Shown: piece by piece, positions 54,547 through 64,000 of the stretch | Numbering within the stretch: the first letter of the stretch is position 1 | Layout of the letters: each line of letters opens with the position of its first letter | Source of the DNA: CAVTWS01 sp963738445 | GTDB lineage: Bacteria; Actinomycetota; Acidimicrobiia; Acidimicrobiales; SHLQ01 | Reading direction: 5' to 3' | NCBI GenBank assembly: GCA_963738445.1 | Contig: CAVTWS010000006.1 | Coordinates: 274,621 to 338,620, forward strand | DNA: 64,000 nt | Program-made: the position numbers and the translations under genes | The notes under the pieces: generated by a model | What the model was told of the DNA's origin: nothing | What the model saw: the letters and a program-made list of their open reading frames with translations, nothing else | Databases searched by the model: none

Positions 54547-55776
54547 GTGACCGATGACAGCCCGACCATCTCGACGCCGACCCCGGACCGGCGGGACATC
54601 GACCTGCTCGACGGCGCCTTCTATGTCAGCGAGCCCTACGACACCTACTCGTGGATGCGCGACAACGCCCCCGCCTACTGGGACTCGATCAACGAGTTGT
54701 GGGGCATCAGCCGCTACGCCGACATCGTCGAGATCGAGACCCGCAAGGAGGTCTTCATCTCGTCGGATCGGGCCAAAGGCGGCTACCGCCCCAACCTGCC
54801 GGCCGACGACGCGTTCATCGGCATCGACGACCCGCTGCACCACAAGCGACGGAACCTCGTCTCACGGCGTTTCACCCCCCGGGCGATCAACGCGTGGGAG
54901 GACGATGTCCGGGCCAAGGTCACCCGCCTGCTCGACGCCGCTCTCGCCAAGGCCGGGCGTGGGGAGCGCGTCGACGTCGTCGAGGAGCTCGCCGCGCCGC
55001 TGCCGGCGATGATGATCGGCAAGCTGCTCGGCTTCCCGGACGAGGATTGGCCCAAGCTCAAGCACTGGTCGGAGTCGACCATCGTCCTGGGCGGCGGGCC
55101 GCGCTATCTGGACGACGCCGGGATCTTGTCGGCGGCCGAGTTCGGCATGCGGTCGCTGGAGCTCTTCGCGGAGAAGAAGGGCTGCCCGATGGACGATGTC
55201 CTCACCGTGTGGACCACCTCGGAGATCGATGGGATGCCGCTCACCCCCGAGCAGGTGGCGTCGGACTGCCTGCTCATCCTCGACGGTGGCGCCGAGACGA
55301 CCCGCACCGTGATCGCCCGCACGATGCTGAATCTGGCCCGCTTCCCCGAACAATGGCAACAGCTCGAGCGCGGCGCCGACATGACCGTCGCCACCGACGA
55401 GTTCATCCGGTACGTGTCGCCCGTGCTCAACATGTGCCGGGTGGCGAACCGTGACTACGACCTCAACGGCACGGTGATCCCGCAGGGCCACCAGGTGGTG
55501 TTGATGTACGCGTCGGCCAACCGGGATCCCCGGCGCTTCTCCGATCCCGAGTCGTTCGATGTCACCCGCAAGCCCAACGACCACATCGCCTTCGGCTTCG
55601 GAACCCACTTCTGCCTCGGCGCCGCATTGGCCCGCATGGAGATCCGGGTCTTCTTCGAGGAGCTCGTCCGCCGGGTCGACTCCTACCGGGTCGTCGACGG
55701 GTCCGTGGTCGACCTCCCCAACGCCTTCGTCTACGGCCTGACCGCCGCCGATCTGGAGCTCGTCCCGGTCCGCTGA
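54547..55776 (+). CDS. Cytochrome P450
   Basis: The 409-residue soluble P450 has an I-helix oxygen-activation motif (LLILDGGAETTRTVIA), an ExxR motif in TDEFIRYVSPV, and the heme-ligand loop FGFGTHFCLGAALARME with Cys356. The PERF-like region is NRDPRRFSDPESFD. The acidic N-terminus and size are typical of bacterial CYP107/CYP125-like class I enzymes, which need ferredoxin; no ferredoxin gene is adjacent. The start is GTG 54547. The substrate is unknown. Confidence 0.93.
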   Translation: MTDDSPTISTPTPDRRDIDLLDGAFYVSEPYDTYSWMRDNAPAYWDSINELWGISRYADIVEIETRKEVFISSDRAKGGYRPNLPADDAFIGIDDPLHHKRRNLVSRRFTPRAINAWEDDVRAKVTRLLDAALAKAGRGERVDVVEELAAPLPAMMIGKLLGFPDEDWPKLKHWSESTIVLGGGPRYLDDAGILSAAEFGMRSLELFAEKKGCPMDDVLTVWTTSEIDGMPLTPEQVASDCLLILDGGAETTRTVIARTMLNLARFPEQWQQLERGADMTVATDEFIRYVSPVLNMCRVANRDYDLNGTVIPQGHQVVLMYASANRDPRRFSDPESFDVTRKPNDHIAFGFGTHFCLGAALARMEIRVFFEELVRRVDSYRVVDGSVVDLPNAFVYGLTAADLELVPVR

Positions 55777-55807
55777 GCGACCACGGACCGTCGGGGCCGA
55801 CCCGGCG

Positions 55808-56712
55808 TTACCGCGCCGGCAGCCCGAGGATCTCGACGGTCTGGGCCGGGGTGGCGACCGGGCGACCCACGGCGTGGCACAGTGCCACCGCTTCCTCCAC
55901 GAGCTCCCGGTTCGACGGTGTTCGATCGCCGGCGTGATCCTCCAGACCGACCCGGAGGTGACCTCCCTGCTCCACCGTGGCCTGCGCCACCGGCGAGTCC
56001 ATGATGTCCCCACCGACCACGGCCGAGAACCACGGCAGCGGGCAGGCATCGAGGTCGAGGATCTCGCGATAGGCCGCCAGGGCGGTCAGGGTCGGCGGCA
56101 ACCCGAAGGTCACCCCGGGCCCTCGGGCCAAGATGCCGTACGGCCCCCCGAAGTAGAACTTCACGAACGAACCCGGCGACAACCGGCCGGCGCGCCAGTA
56201 CGACATGACGTTGCGGAGCCAGCCGGGCTCGAAGATGGCGAAGTGCATGCCCATGCCCCGGGCCCGACCGTGGTCGATGGCGTACGTCATGGCGTCGTAG
56301 TTGAACGAGTAGACGATGCCGTCCGGCGCCGGCGCACCATCGGGACCGGGCCAGCCGAAGACCGTGGCGCCCGGGTCGACGAACGCCAGTCGAAGGGCGC
56401 CGGCGTCGTTCAGGAGGAACTGGTGCCCGAAACGCTCTTCGAGCGATTCGCCGAACCCGTTCGTCGGGAGCACCAGCACATCGGGGTCGCGCTCGAGCCA
56501 CGGACGGAAGCACGTCAGGTACTGATCGGCCGCCTCCTCGCCGGGACCTGGATATCCGGAAGGTGCATGTGGACGATGCTGGCGCCCGCCGCCATGCAGG
56601 CCAGACCCTGCTCGGTGGCGTCGGCCAGCGATCGCGGCGCGTGGGGGTTGCGGTCGGGTCGGGTCGAGAGGGCGACCTCGACGATGACCGGCGGGGCGGC
56701 CGGATCCGTCAT
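55808..56712 (-). pseudogene. BKACE family enzyme (3-keto-5-aminohexanoate cleavage-like), one frameshift
   Basis: The reconstructed protein is about 300 residues. From ATG 56712 the start reads PPVIVEVALSTRPDRNPHAP and SIVHMHLPD, where HxH are the zinc ligands of the DUF849/BKACE barrel. The frame shifts near 56550, and the rest reads EEAADQYLTCFRPWLERDPD, YSFNYDAMTYAIDHGRARG, GILARGPGVTFGLPPTL and GGHLRVGLEDHAGDR, the conserved active-site segment. These enzymes condense beta-keto acids with acetyl-CoA. Removing one base restores continuity. The ATG overlaps the stop of the upstream amidohydrolase. Confidence 0.8.
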
Positions 56713-58379
56713 CGCCGGGCCGCCGGCGAGACCAGGTGACCCGGGCGGCCGCGGTCGGCATCCGGTACGGGCTCCCCGTCGAGGCGGATCGGCACCCCGT
56801 TCACCACGACGTGGCTCATGCCGCTCGGCTGATCGGCGGTCAGCCGCTCCGACCCGCCCGGGAAGTCGCACACGCGCCGCAACGGCCCGGGCGCCACCGT
56901 GGCCGGATCGAACACGACGATGTCGGCCGCGCACCCGGCACGCAGGTACCCCGATCCGGGAGTCCGAGGAGGTCGGCCTGCACGCCGGACAACTTCCGGA
57001 CACCGGCCTCGAGGCTGATGAGCTCGACGATCCCGTACCCAGTTGCCCAGGAAGTCGGTGGCCTGAGGTGCGTCGCACAGCTGTCCGACATGGGCGCCGG
57101 CATCGGACAGTCCGAGGGTGCAGTGCTCGTCGGCGAGCAGGCCCGCCAACTCGGCGGTGTCGTCGTTGGCGACGAAGCCCCGCACCCGGAGCCGGAGGTC
57201 GGGTTCGGCGAGCGCGAGGTCGGCCAGGATGTCGAGCGGGCTGACGCCGGCCGCCTCGGCCAGGCCGACGATGCGGGTGCCGTCGAGATCGGGTCGGCTG
57301 GCGTTGTCGGCGATCTCGTAGGTGTCCCAGCGGGGCCGCATCACCACCCCCTCCAGAGCGTCGAACGCCAGGGCGCGCCACGACGGATCGGCGTACGCCG
57401 CCCGTCGGGCGGCCAGGTCCTGGCGGCCTGAACTCCATGAAGGGACCGGCCGAGTTGAAGAGGTAGGGCGCGTCCATGGTGAAGGCGAACGCCAGCGGGC
57501 GAGGCGTGACCTGGGGCCACACCTCGGCGCCCGCCGCCCAGCCCTTGGTGTTCATGGCCTGGAGGTGGCGGTGCGTTCCGGCCGGGTTGGTGAGCAGCGC
57601 GCCGTAGGTGAACGGGAGCCCGACGCGGGGCTGGATCTCGTACAGGTCAGCGATGCCCAGGGTGCCGCCGGGCGCCACCGACACGACCCCCCGGCCCGCA
57701 CTGGGTCATCACCTCGAGCAGGGCATCCACCTCGGCCCGGTCACTCACGCGGCTCGGCACCGGTCGTCCGTCGGCGCCGTTGTGGGGTGGAGCGAAGCTG
57801 GAGGCGAAACCGGCCGCACCGGCTTCCATGGCCGAGCGGAGCTCCTCCGCCATCACGGCGACCTCCTCCGGCGTGGCCCCCGGTCGTACGCCGCTTCCCC
57901 CATGGCGTACAGCCGCAACGCGGTGTGGCCGATGTAGGCCGCGTAGTTCAGCACGCAGCCCCGGCGACGGACGGAGTCGAGGTACTCGGGGAAGGTGACG
58001 AAGTCCCACGGCACGCCCTCGAGGAGGACGTCGAGTCCATGTCCTCGACCTTCTCCATCGTCCGGGCGATGAGCTGACGCATGTCGGGACGGGTCGGCGC
58101 GATGGAGAACCCGCAGTTCCCGGCGACGACCGTGGTGACACCGTGGTGGCACGACGGCGTGAGCGAGGGATCGAAGAAGACCTGGGCGTCGTAGTGGGTG
58201 TGGATGTCGATGAACCCCGGGGCCACCACCTGGCCGGCGGCATCGAGGGTGCGGCGCCCGGTGAGTCCGGTGCCGATCTCGGTGATGCGACCGTCGGTCA
58301 CGGCGACGTCAGCCTGCTGCCGGGGCGCTCCCGTACCGTCGATGACGGATCCGCCGGTGATGACCAGGTCTGCTGTCAC
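56709..58379 (-). pseudogene. N-acyl-D-amino-acid deacylase / D-aminoacylase-type amidohydrolase, multiple frameshifts
   Basis: The reconstructed protein is about 555 residues from GTG 58379 with GAGGAG seven bases upstream. It begins DLVITGGSVIDGTGAPRQQ, then the metal motif VAPGFIDIHTHYDAQVFFDP, GVTTVVAGNCGFSIAP, EGVPWDFVTFPEYLDS, AGAAGFASSFAPPHNGADG, SDAGAHVGQLCDAPQATDFL and AADIVVFDPATVAPGP. These are hallmarks of the D-aminoacylase/dihydroorotase-like family. At least five frame changes interrupt it. It overlaps the BKACE gene and probably belongs to the same catabolic transcript. Confidence 0.75.
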
Positions 58380-58528
58380 GTCGCGCTCCTCGGGTGGTGG
58401 CCCGTCCAGCATCGCGCAGGATTCGCACCTCGCCGAAACGACGTCTCGGGTCGCGACGGAGGAGGCGATCGGCGAACGATCGCCAGCCCGGCGATGACCA
58501 CCACCGCAGCGAGGACGCCGGCCGCCAC
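58376..58528 (-). CDS. Possible 50-residue single-helix membrane peptide
   Basis: A GTG at 58528 opens a 50-codon frame whose first 20 residues are a clean hydrophobic helix ending in Arg-Arg (VAAGVLAAVVVIAGLAIVRR), then a Pro/Arg-rich tail. Its stop overlaps the amidohydrolase GTG (GTGA). The same frame follows the ATPase stop codon. It is either a small membrane protein or chance; no ribosome-binding site is evident. Confidence 0.22.
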   Translation of the reverse strand: MAAGVLAAVVVIAGLAIVRRSPPPSRPETSFRRGANPARCWTGHHPRSAT

Positions 58529-58558
58529 GGCGACGGAGGCCCGGGCCGTGGGCCGAGG

Positions 58559-59414
58559 TCAGCCGGCGTAGGCCGGCTCGGGGGTGGCGGCGCCCGTCAT
58601 GATGGCCACCGCGTCGGCCATCGAGTGCGAGGCCGGGGTGACCGTGGCGACCCGTGGGCTCCGAGGCGCTGGATGTGGATCCGGTCCGCCACCTCGAACA
58701 CGTGGGGCATGTTGTGGCTGATCAGGATGACCGGAAGGCCGCGCTCACGGAGGTCCCGGATGAGCTGGAGCACCTGGCCCGACTCCTTCACGCCGAGCGC
58801 CGCGGTCGGCTCGTCGAGGATGACGACGCGACGACCGAAGGCCGCAGCCCGGGCGACCGCCAGAGCCTGGCTTTGGCCGCCAGACAGCGTCTCGACGGAT
58901 TGCTTGATATCCTAAAGGTTCCGATCCCGAGATCGACCAGGGCGGCCTTGGGTCATCCCGCATCCCGGCCCGGTCGACCATCCGGAAGAGGGTGCCGAGC
59001 GGCCCGGGACGGCGGATCTCGCGGCCGAGGAACATGTTGGTCGCGAATCGAGGGGGGGCGAGACCGCCAGGGCCTGGTACACCGTCTCGATACCGGCGGC
59101 CTGCACGCCCTGAGGGCCACAGGAAGTTCAGCGGTTCGCCCTCGGGAGCATCTCGCCTTCGTCCGGGACCATCGCTCCCGACAGGCACTTGATCAACGAT
59201 GACTTGCCGGCGCCGTTGTCACCGATGACGGCCAGCACCTGGCCCGGGAGACAGCTGGAGGTTGGAGCCGGTGAGCGCCGTCACCCGGCCGAAACGTTTC
59301 ACGAGCCCGCGGGCTTCGAGCACCGGCGTCGGGGCGGCCGTCGCGGTGGTCGACGAGCCGTCGAGCCGTACGTTGGCCGACGGGCGGCTGTCCTGGTTCG
59401 ATGTCGAAGCTCAC
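58559..59414 (-). pseudogene. Sugar-type ABC transporter ATP-binding protein, frameshifted
   Basis: The protein is a single-domain ATPase of about 280 residues. From GTG 59414 (VSFDIEPGQ) the conserved pieces are Walker A AVIGDNGAGKSSLIKCLSG, the AMVPDEGEM segment, signature LSGGQSQALAVARA, Walker B VVILDEPTAALGVKESGQV and H-loop VILISHNMPHVFEVADRI, in changing frames. It resembles the single-ATPase xylose/ribose-family transporters in actinobacteria. The start overlaps the permease stop (GTGA). Confidence 0.78.
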
Positions 59415-60459
59415 TTGCCCACCCTCCGGATCCACTGGTCGAGGGCGACCGCCACGATGATCAGGCAGCCGATGGCGAAGTTCTCCGTAATACTGGTTCA
59501 AACGCGCCAGGCTGAGCCCGATGCTGAAGACGGTCACGATCAGCGCACCGATCAGGGTGCCCCAGAGGCGACCCCGACCGCCGAACAGGCTCGTGCCGCC
59601 GATCACCACGGCCGTGATGGATTCGCAGGTTGACGTCGGTGGCGGCGTTGGCGCTGGCCGAAGCAGACGACCAGCCAAGCTGGACCCAGCCGCCGATGGC
59701 GTAGATCGAGACCGGCGACCATGTAGACGCTGAGGCAGCACGCGGTCGACGTTGATGCCGGCGAGCCGGGCCGCTTCCTTGTCATCACCGGTGGCGTAGA
59801 CATGGCGGCCCCATGCGGTGTTGGCCAGCACGTAGGCGAACACGGCGTAGAGGCGGGAAGGCGACGAGCACACCGGTGGTTATTCGCATGTCGCCGATCG
59901 AGATGCCACGACCGGTCCACAGCAGGAAGTGAATCCTCACCGCCGAGCTGATCCTTCGAGAACGTCTGGGCGTCGCTGTAGACGAGGCCGACGGCCTGGT
60001 AGATGTAGAACGTTCCGAGGGTGACGATGAACGGCGGCAGGCCGACCCGCGTCACCAGCCGTCCCGTGGAAGGCGCCGAGCACGATGCCCACGGCGGCGC
60101 CGAGCAGGAGCGCCAGCACGCCCGGTACGCCGTTCTCGTAGGCAACCTTGGCGACGATGAGGTGGGTCAACAACATCGCCGTGCCGACGGCGAGGTCGAT
60201 GCCTGCGGTCAAGATGATGAGGGTCTGGCCAACGGCCAGGGTGGCCATCACTGCGGTCTGTTGCAGGATGATGCCCATCGTCTCGGGCCGCTGCATCCGG
60301 CGGTGCCCGAAGAAGATGAACACGATGTACGACAACACCAGCACGACCAGCGGACTGATGACAGGCGACCGGTGCAGGATGTGTTGGATTCGGTCGGAGC
60401 GGGCTGTTCGTGCGTGAGAACAGCGACTCCGCTCCGTCGGCGACGACGTCAGCGCTCAT
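59411..60459 (-). pseudogene. Sugar ABC transporter permease (RbsC/XylH type), frameshifted
   Basis: From ATG 60459 (MSADVVADGAESLFSRTN) several hydrophobic blocks appear in shifting frames: LVLSYIVFIFFGHRRM, AVMATLAVGQTLIILTAGIDLAVG (the BPD_transp_2 signature), AYENGVPGVLALLLGAAVG, VGLPPFIVTLGTFYIYQAVGL, HVYATGDDKEAARLAGINV and AVVIGGTSLFGGRGRLWGTLIGAL. These are all RbsC-family motifs. About four breaks are needed to connect them. It sits between the binding-protein and ATPase genes. Confidence 0.78.
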
Positions 60460-60614
60460 GTAAGCCCCCGGGAGCTCCCGCTCGAAGGGCGAGAGTAGTC
60501 GAGAAAGAGAAACAAAGGCGTGCGGCCGCGGCCAGTCGCCCCTCGGAGAGAAGACTTCAACGGACCGGCGGGTCGAGCGACGATATCGCCCGACCCGGCC
60601 CGGTCAGGTGAGGG

Positions 60615-61756
60615 TCAGCCCCACGCAGCTTCCTGGCCCTCGGCGACAGAGATGCTCTCCACGCCATGGGCCGCGGCTGGTCGGTCACGAGGGCGACGCC
60701 GGTGTTGTAGAAGTCGAGACCCGCCGACACGGCCGGCGCATCGCCGCCGTCCGCCAGCGTCTTGATGGCGGCCATACCGAGCGTGGCCATCTGGCCCGGG
60801 TACTGCTGCGCCGTGGCACCGATGGTGCCGTCGGCGACCAGCTCGAGGCCGGGCGAGCAACCACCGTCGACGGACACGATGAGGACGCCTTCGGCGGAGC
60901 CCACGGCGGTGAGGGCGTCGAACGCACCCTGGGCCGCCGGCTCGTTGATGGTGTACACCACGTTGACGTCGGGGTTCAGCGCCAGGCAGGTCTCCATGGC
61001 GGCACGGCCACCGTCGACCGCGCCGTCGGTGGGCTCGTGGCAGACGATCTCGTAGTCGCCGCCGCTGTAGGCGCCGGACGCCGGCTCGTTGCCGTTGCCG
61101 GACGTGTCGTAGTCAGACTCTGCGATGATGCCCATTCCGACGAGGAAGCCCTGATCGCGGGCGGTGTCGACGGAGACGACCTGATCGTTTGAACAGGTCG
61201 AGCATGGCGATGACGGCCGGCTCGCCGTTCAGGCTCGGCCGCGGCCCACTGGCCGATCAGCTGACCGGCGAGGAAGTTGTCGGTCGCGAACGTGATGTCG
61301 ACAGCGGTCGCCGGGTTCGGCGGCGTGTCGAGGGCGATCACGTAGAGACCGGCCTCACGGGCGGCATCAAGGGCAGGGACGACCGCATCGCCACTGGGAG
61401 TGATGAGGATGCCGGCGTCGCCGCGGGCCACGGCCTCTTCGATCGCAGCGATCTGCGTGGCGGTGTCGCCATCCTCCTGGCCGGCGGCAACGGTGAGCGT
61501 GACGCCGAGGGCGGCGGCTTCGGCTTCGGCTGATTCCTGCATCGACACGAAGAACGGGTTGCTGGTGTTCTTCAGGATGAGCGCAACGCCGACGTCGCCA
61601 CCGGCAGGTCCGCCGGTGTCGCCACCGGTGTCGGCGGCATCGTCCGACGCCGTCGGGGCATCGTCATCGTCGTCGCCGGCGCCCCGCGGCGAGAAGGCCG
61701 AAGGCCATCAGCACGGCGAGCAACCTCAGCAGGTGACGCTTGGACATGGACTTCAT
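60615..61756 (-). pseudogene. Sugar ABC transporter substrate-binding protein, frameshifted
   Basis: From ATG 61756 (MKSMSKRHLLRLLAVLMAFGLLAA) there is a clear secretion signal; AGGGGG precedes it. After an early frame change come an Asp/Ala/Gly linker, VALILKNTSNPFFVSMQESA (periplasmic-binding type 1 start), GDAGILITPSGDAVVPALD, IALDTPPNPA, and TDNFLAGQLIGQWAA. After a second break near 61190 it reads MGIIAESDYDTSG, CLALNPDVNVVYTINEPAAQG, VSVDGGCSPGLELV and QQYPGQMATLGMAAIKTL, ending at 60615. This is an RbsB-like sugar receptor, first gene of the ABC operon under the LacI operators. Confidence 0.8.
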
Positions 61757-61793
61757 AGAAGTTTCCCCCTGGGAACATGAGATACGTGTCAGA

Positions 61794-61809
61794 CTGACAA
61801 CGTTGTCAG
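61794..61809. promoter_or_regulatory. LacI-type operator O1 (perfect 16-bp palindrome)
   Basis: CTGACAACGTTGTCAG is a perfect inverted repeat with the central CG of LacI/GalR operators. It lies 38 bases before the ABC binding-protein ATG and shares the core TGACAACGTTGTCA with the second site. Confidence 0.85.
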
Positions 61810-61824
61810 TGACCCTAATGACCC

Positions 61825-61840
61825 TTGACAACGTTGTCAA
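61825..61840. promoter_or_regulatory. LacI-type operator O2 (perfect 16-bp palindrome)
   Basis: TTGACAACGTTGTCAA is a perfect inverted repeat centred 31 bp from the first operator, three helical turns. The TTGACA at its left edge could also serve as a -35 box for divergent transcription, so binding would occlude RNA polymerase. Confidence 0.85.
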
Positions 61841-61950
61841 CCTGGTCCACTGTGGCCGAAACCCTCCCCAGGACCGCTCCATCCATCGGGTTCATCCCGA
61901 GTGGATGGGCGGTCTGGAGGACTCTCGCCCCCGGAGCATCCAACCCCGAC

Positions 61951-62995
61951 ATGGCCACGCCACGACGACCCACGCTGCGAGACGTCGCCATCCAGGCCGG
62001 CGTCAGCTTCAAGACGGTGTCCCGAGTGGTCAATGGTCAGCGAGGCGTCAGCCCCAAGGTTCATCGCCCCACGTCCAGGCTGCGGTCACGTCACTCGACT
62101 ACCGGCCCGACCACCGAGCCCGACTCCTGCGCCAGACAGGCGCTGGCACCGAGACCACCATCGGTTTCGTCCTCGTCCGACATCGCCGAACCCGTTCTTC
62201 AGTCGCATCCTGCGGGGCATCGAGCTCGTGGCGTCGACCCGCAACTGCCTGGTGCTCGCCGGAAGCACCGAGGGTTCGGTCGAACGGGAGCAGCAACTGA
62301 TCGAGGCGCTGGTCGGCCGCCGGGTCGATGGCCTGATCGTGGTCTCCTCCGGTTCGATCCCCAGACCGCTCCGGTCCGAGATCGAGCGGGGCACCCCCGT
62401 GGTGTTCGTCGACATCGAGCCCCAACAGCACGGCAGTTCCGTCCTCCCCATCGACCTCGTGAGGAGCGATCACACCGCCGGCGCCCGCGCCGCCACTCAG
62501 CACCTGCTCGACCGGGGCCACACCGACATCGCCTACGCCGGCGACGACACCGCCATCTACTCCGCCGGACTTCGCCTCGACGCTTTCCGGGACACCATCC
62601 GCGGAGCCGGATCACCCGTGGCCGCCGATCGCATCACGACCGGCTCCCATTCCGAGCACGAGTGGGAGGAACTCGCCATCGAGTTCCTCAACAACGCCCC
62701 GCGACCCACGGCGATCTTCAGCGCCCAGAACTTCGCCACCCAGGTGGGGGTGGTCCGCCATGCACCGGCTCGGCCTTCGGCAACAGATCGCCCAGGTGGG
62801 CTTCGACGATGTCGAGGACTCGCCGACGTCGTCGAACCGGGCATCACCGTCGTTCCCGGACAAAGCAGCACGACCTCCGCCGCCGCGCCGCCGGAGATCC
62901 TGATGGCCCGCATCGACGGCGATCACCGTCCGCCCGTGCAGGAGATCCTCAACTCGCCGCTGATCGAACGCGGCTCGGGCGAGATCCCCGCCTGA
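61951..62995 (+). pseudogene. LacI-family transcriptional repressor, frameshifted
   Basis: From ATG 61951 the HTH is intact: PTLRDVAIQAGVSFKTVSRV and VNGQRGVSPKV. Breaks occur around 62065 and 62185, then the ligand domain runs in one frame: ILRGIELVASTRNCLVLAGS, QQLIEALVGRRVDGLIVVSS, VVFVDIEPQQHGSS, HLLDRGHTDIAYAGDD and RPTAIFSAQNFATQVGVV. It shifts again near 62760 and ends ILNSPLIERGSGEIPA at 62995. It is divergent from the sugar ABC operon, with two matching operators between, so it is the local repressor. Confidence 0.82.
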
Positions 62996-62997
62996 CC

Positions 62998-63089
62998 GCT
63001 CCGCCCTCGATCCAGGGCGAGCTCCGCCCTCAATCCCAGGCGAGCTCTGCCCTCGATCCAGGGCGAGCCTGCCCTCAATCCCAGGCAGC
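62998..63089. repeat. Four tandem 23-bp repeats between lacI and pfkB genes
   Basis: Units at 62998-63020, 63021-63043, 63044-63066 and 63067-63089 alternate between two versions: GCCCTCGATCCAGGGC (units 1 and 3, self-complementary arms GCCCT/AGGGC) and GCCCTCAATCCCAGGC (units 2 and 4). The array lies at the 3' ends of the two convergent genes and could act as a bidirectional terminator or RNA-stabilising element. Confidence 0.85.
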
Positions 63090-63974
63090 GCTGCTCGGTG
63101 GGGCGGATCGGCGCCGCGACGTGAGCAGGTGATGGCGGCCGCGTCGGACCACGCGCCGGCCGGCGACCGCCCACTCGTCGAGCCCGAGGCGAGCGGTGAG
63201 TGGCTGCCCGCTCCCCTGCGCCCGTTCCCACAACGACACCAGCACCGCCGCCATGATGGTGTCGCCCGCTCCCACCGTGTCGACGACGGTGATGAGCGGC
63301 GCCGGCACGGGCACCGCGCCATCGGCGGTGATCACGGCGAGGCCTTCGGGGCCACGCGTGACGATCACGGCCGACACTCCCCCGGCGACCAGTTCCTCGG
63401 CACACGACTCCGGTTCACGTCCGGGCCAGATCCAGGCCAGATCCTCGTCGGACGCCTTGTACACATCGGCGTGCGCCAGCCACCGATGGTGGAAGTGGTC
63501 CCACCGCTCCCGATCGTCGATGATCGACGGCCGGGTGTTGGGATCGAGCGACACCAGTCCCGGGCCGGACTCCGCCAGCCACAGGCGAGAGCGTGTCCGC
63601 CGTCCGGCCCCGGAACAGGCCCAGGGTCCCGCCGTGCACGATGTGGGGGCCAAGGCCGAGGGCGCCGAGGTCGACGTCGGACAATTGCGTGTCGGCCGTG
63701 TCGTCACCTTCGAAACGGAACACCAACCGGGGGGCGTGTTCGACGATGGCGCGTGCGGTCGGGCGGTCGGACCGTTGGGCGGCAGCCAGGGCGACCCCGT
63801 TCTCCGTGAGGTGGCGCCAGATCAGCTCGCCGTACTCATCCGTCGACACCGAGCCGACGAAGGCGGGAACTGGCACGCCAGCCGGGCCGCGGCGATGGCC
63901 ACGTTCATCGGCCCACCACCGGCCATGGCGTGGGGCACCAGGTCGACGAGCGCCTCGCCGCAACTGACGATCAC
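63075..63974 (-). pseudogene. PfkB-family carbohydrate kinase, frameshifted
   Basis: The reconstructed kinase is about 295 residues from GTG 63974 (VIVSCGEALVDLVPHAMAGG), with the substrate motif GGGPMNVAIAAARLA. It then shifts to PAFVGSVSTDEYGELIWRHL and VFRFEGDDTADTQLSDVDLG. A further shift near 63600 leads to LVSLDPNTRPSIIDDRERWD, VIVTRGPEGLAVIT and the ATP/anion-hole signature VVDTVGAGDTIMAAVLVSLW with catalytic Asp. The C-terminal helix again appears in another frame, and the end near 63075 falls in the repeat array. A fructokinase- or ribokinase-like enzyme fits the neighbouring sugar ABC transporter and LacI repressor. Confidence 0.8.
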
Positions 63975-64000
63975 GAGCCGGAAGATACACGGCAAACGAC

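Noticed and set aside
62998..63089. CRISPR array
   Set aside because: The units abut with no unique spacers and no cas genes are present.

Overview
The window is high-G+C actinobacterial DNA with dense, mostly operon-like gene packing (GTGA and ATGA stop/start overlaps are common) and many GTG starts. The gene content (menaquinone enzymes, an iniBAC-like dynamin locus, a DUF222/HNH gene, a LuxR regulator with an N-terminal P-loop, acyl-CoA and SDR enzymes, cytochrome P450, LLM-type oxidoreductase) fits an Actinomycetota member. Acidimicrobiia is my best guess, but that is inference from gene style. I see no rRNA, tRNA, CRISPR array, integrase or intact insertion sequence.

Layout. 1-3.9 kb (minus): MFS transporter, DAK2-domain (FakA-like) protein and the 5' end of recG. 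3.95-8.65 kb (plus): a two-gene menaquinone operon in which both proteins are fusions: a MerR-type regulator fused to isochorismate synthase (MenF), and MenD fused to MenH. 8.66-17.0 kb (minus): a large operon with a membrane protein, an 800-residue LuxR-type regulator, an IniB-like low-complexity protein and two dynamin-like GTPases (IniA-like and IniC-like; the second carries one frameshift). 17.1-20.1 kb (plus): two adjacent fold-type II PLP enzymes and a small ORF. 20.1-24.3 kb: an accessory patch with an internally deleted type III restriction helicase remnant, an AAA/DUF4143 ATPase and a DUF222/HNH nuclease gene.

24.4-34.1 kb: a DinB-family protein, a TetR regulator divergent from a broken amidohydrolase, a broken LLM oxidoreductase, a P1 (DmpA-type) peptidase overlapping an acyl-CoA dehydrogenase, a three-cupredoxin multicopper oxidase, a PNPOx-fold protein, an enoyl-CoA hydratase and an SDR. 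34.1-41.9 kb: an acidic hypothetical protein, a large SNF2 helicase, a membrane PAS-GGDEF-EAL protein and a sterol-desaturase-family protein. 42-45 kb (minus): a sulfide:quinone oxidoreductase followed by a histidine kinase and a NarL-type regulator. 45.1-50.2 kb (plus): a four-gene export system consisting of a lipoprotein, a membrane-fusion adaptor carrying three Calx-beta domains, an ABC ATPase with a His-rich repeated N-terminus and a MacB-type permease.

50.2-58.4 kb: catabolic-looking enzymes (alpha/beta hydrolase, FMN alpha-hydroxyacid oxidase, APH-type phosphotransferase, zinc alcohol dehydrogenase, P450, BKACE enzyme, D-aminoacylase-type amidohydrolase). 58.5-64 kb: a sugar-type ABC transporter (ATPase, permease, binding protein), divergent from a LacI repressor with two perfect 16-bp palindromic operators between them, then a PfkB sugar kinase. 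Four 23-bp tandem repeats lie between the lacI and pfkB genes.

Reading-frame breaks cluster at 25.6-28.1, 51.4-53.4 and 56.5-64 kb, while 28.2-51.3 kb is clean. Most look like single-base indels in otherwise well-conserved genes, so sequence error is likely. The helicase remnant at 20-21.6 kb is different: it has lost whole motifs and is genuinely degenerate.
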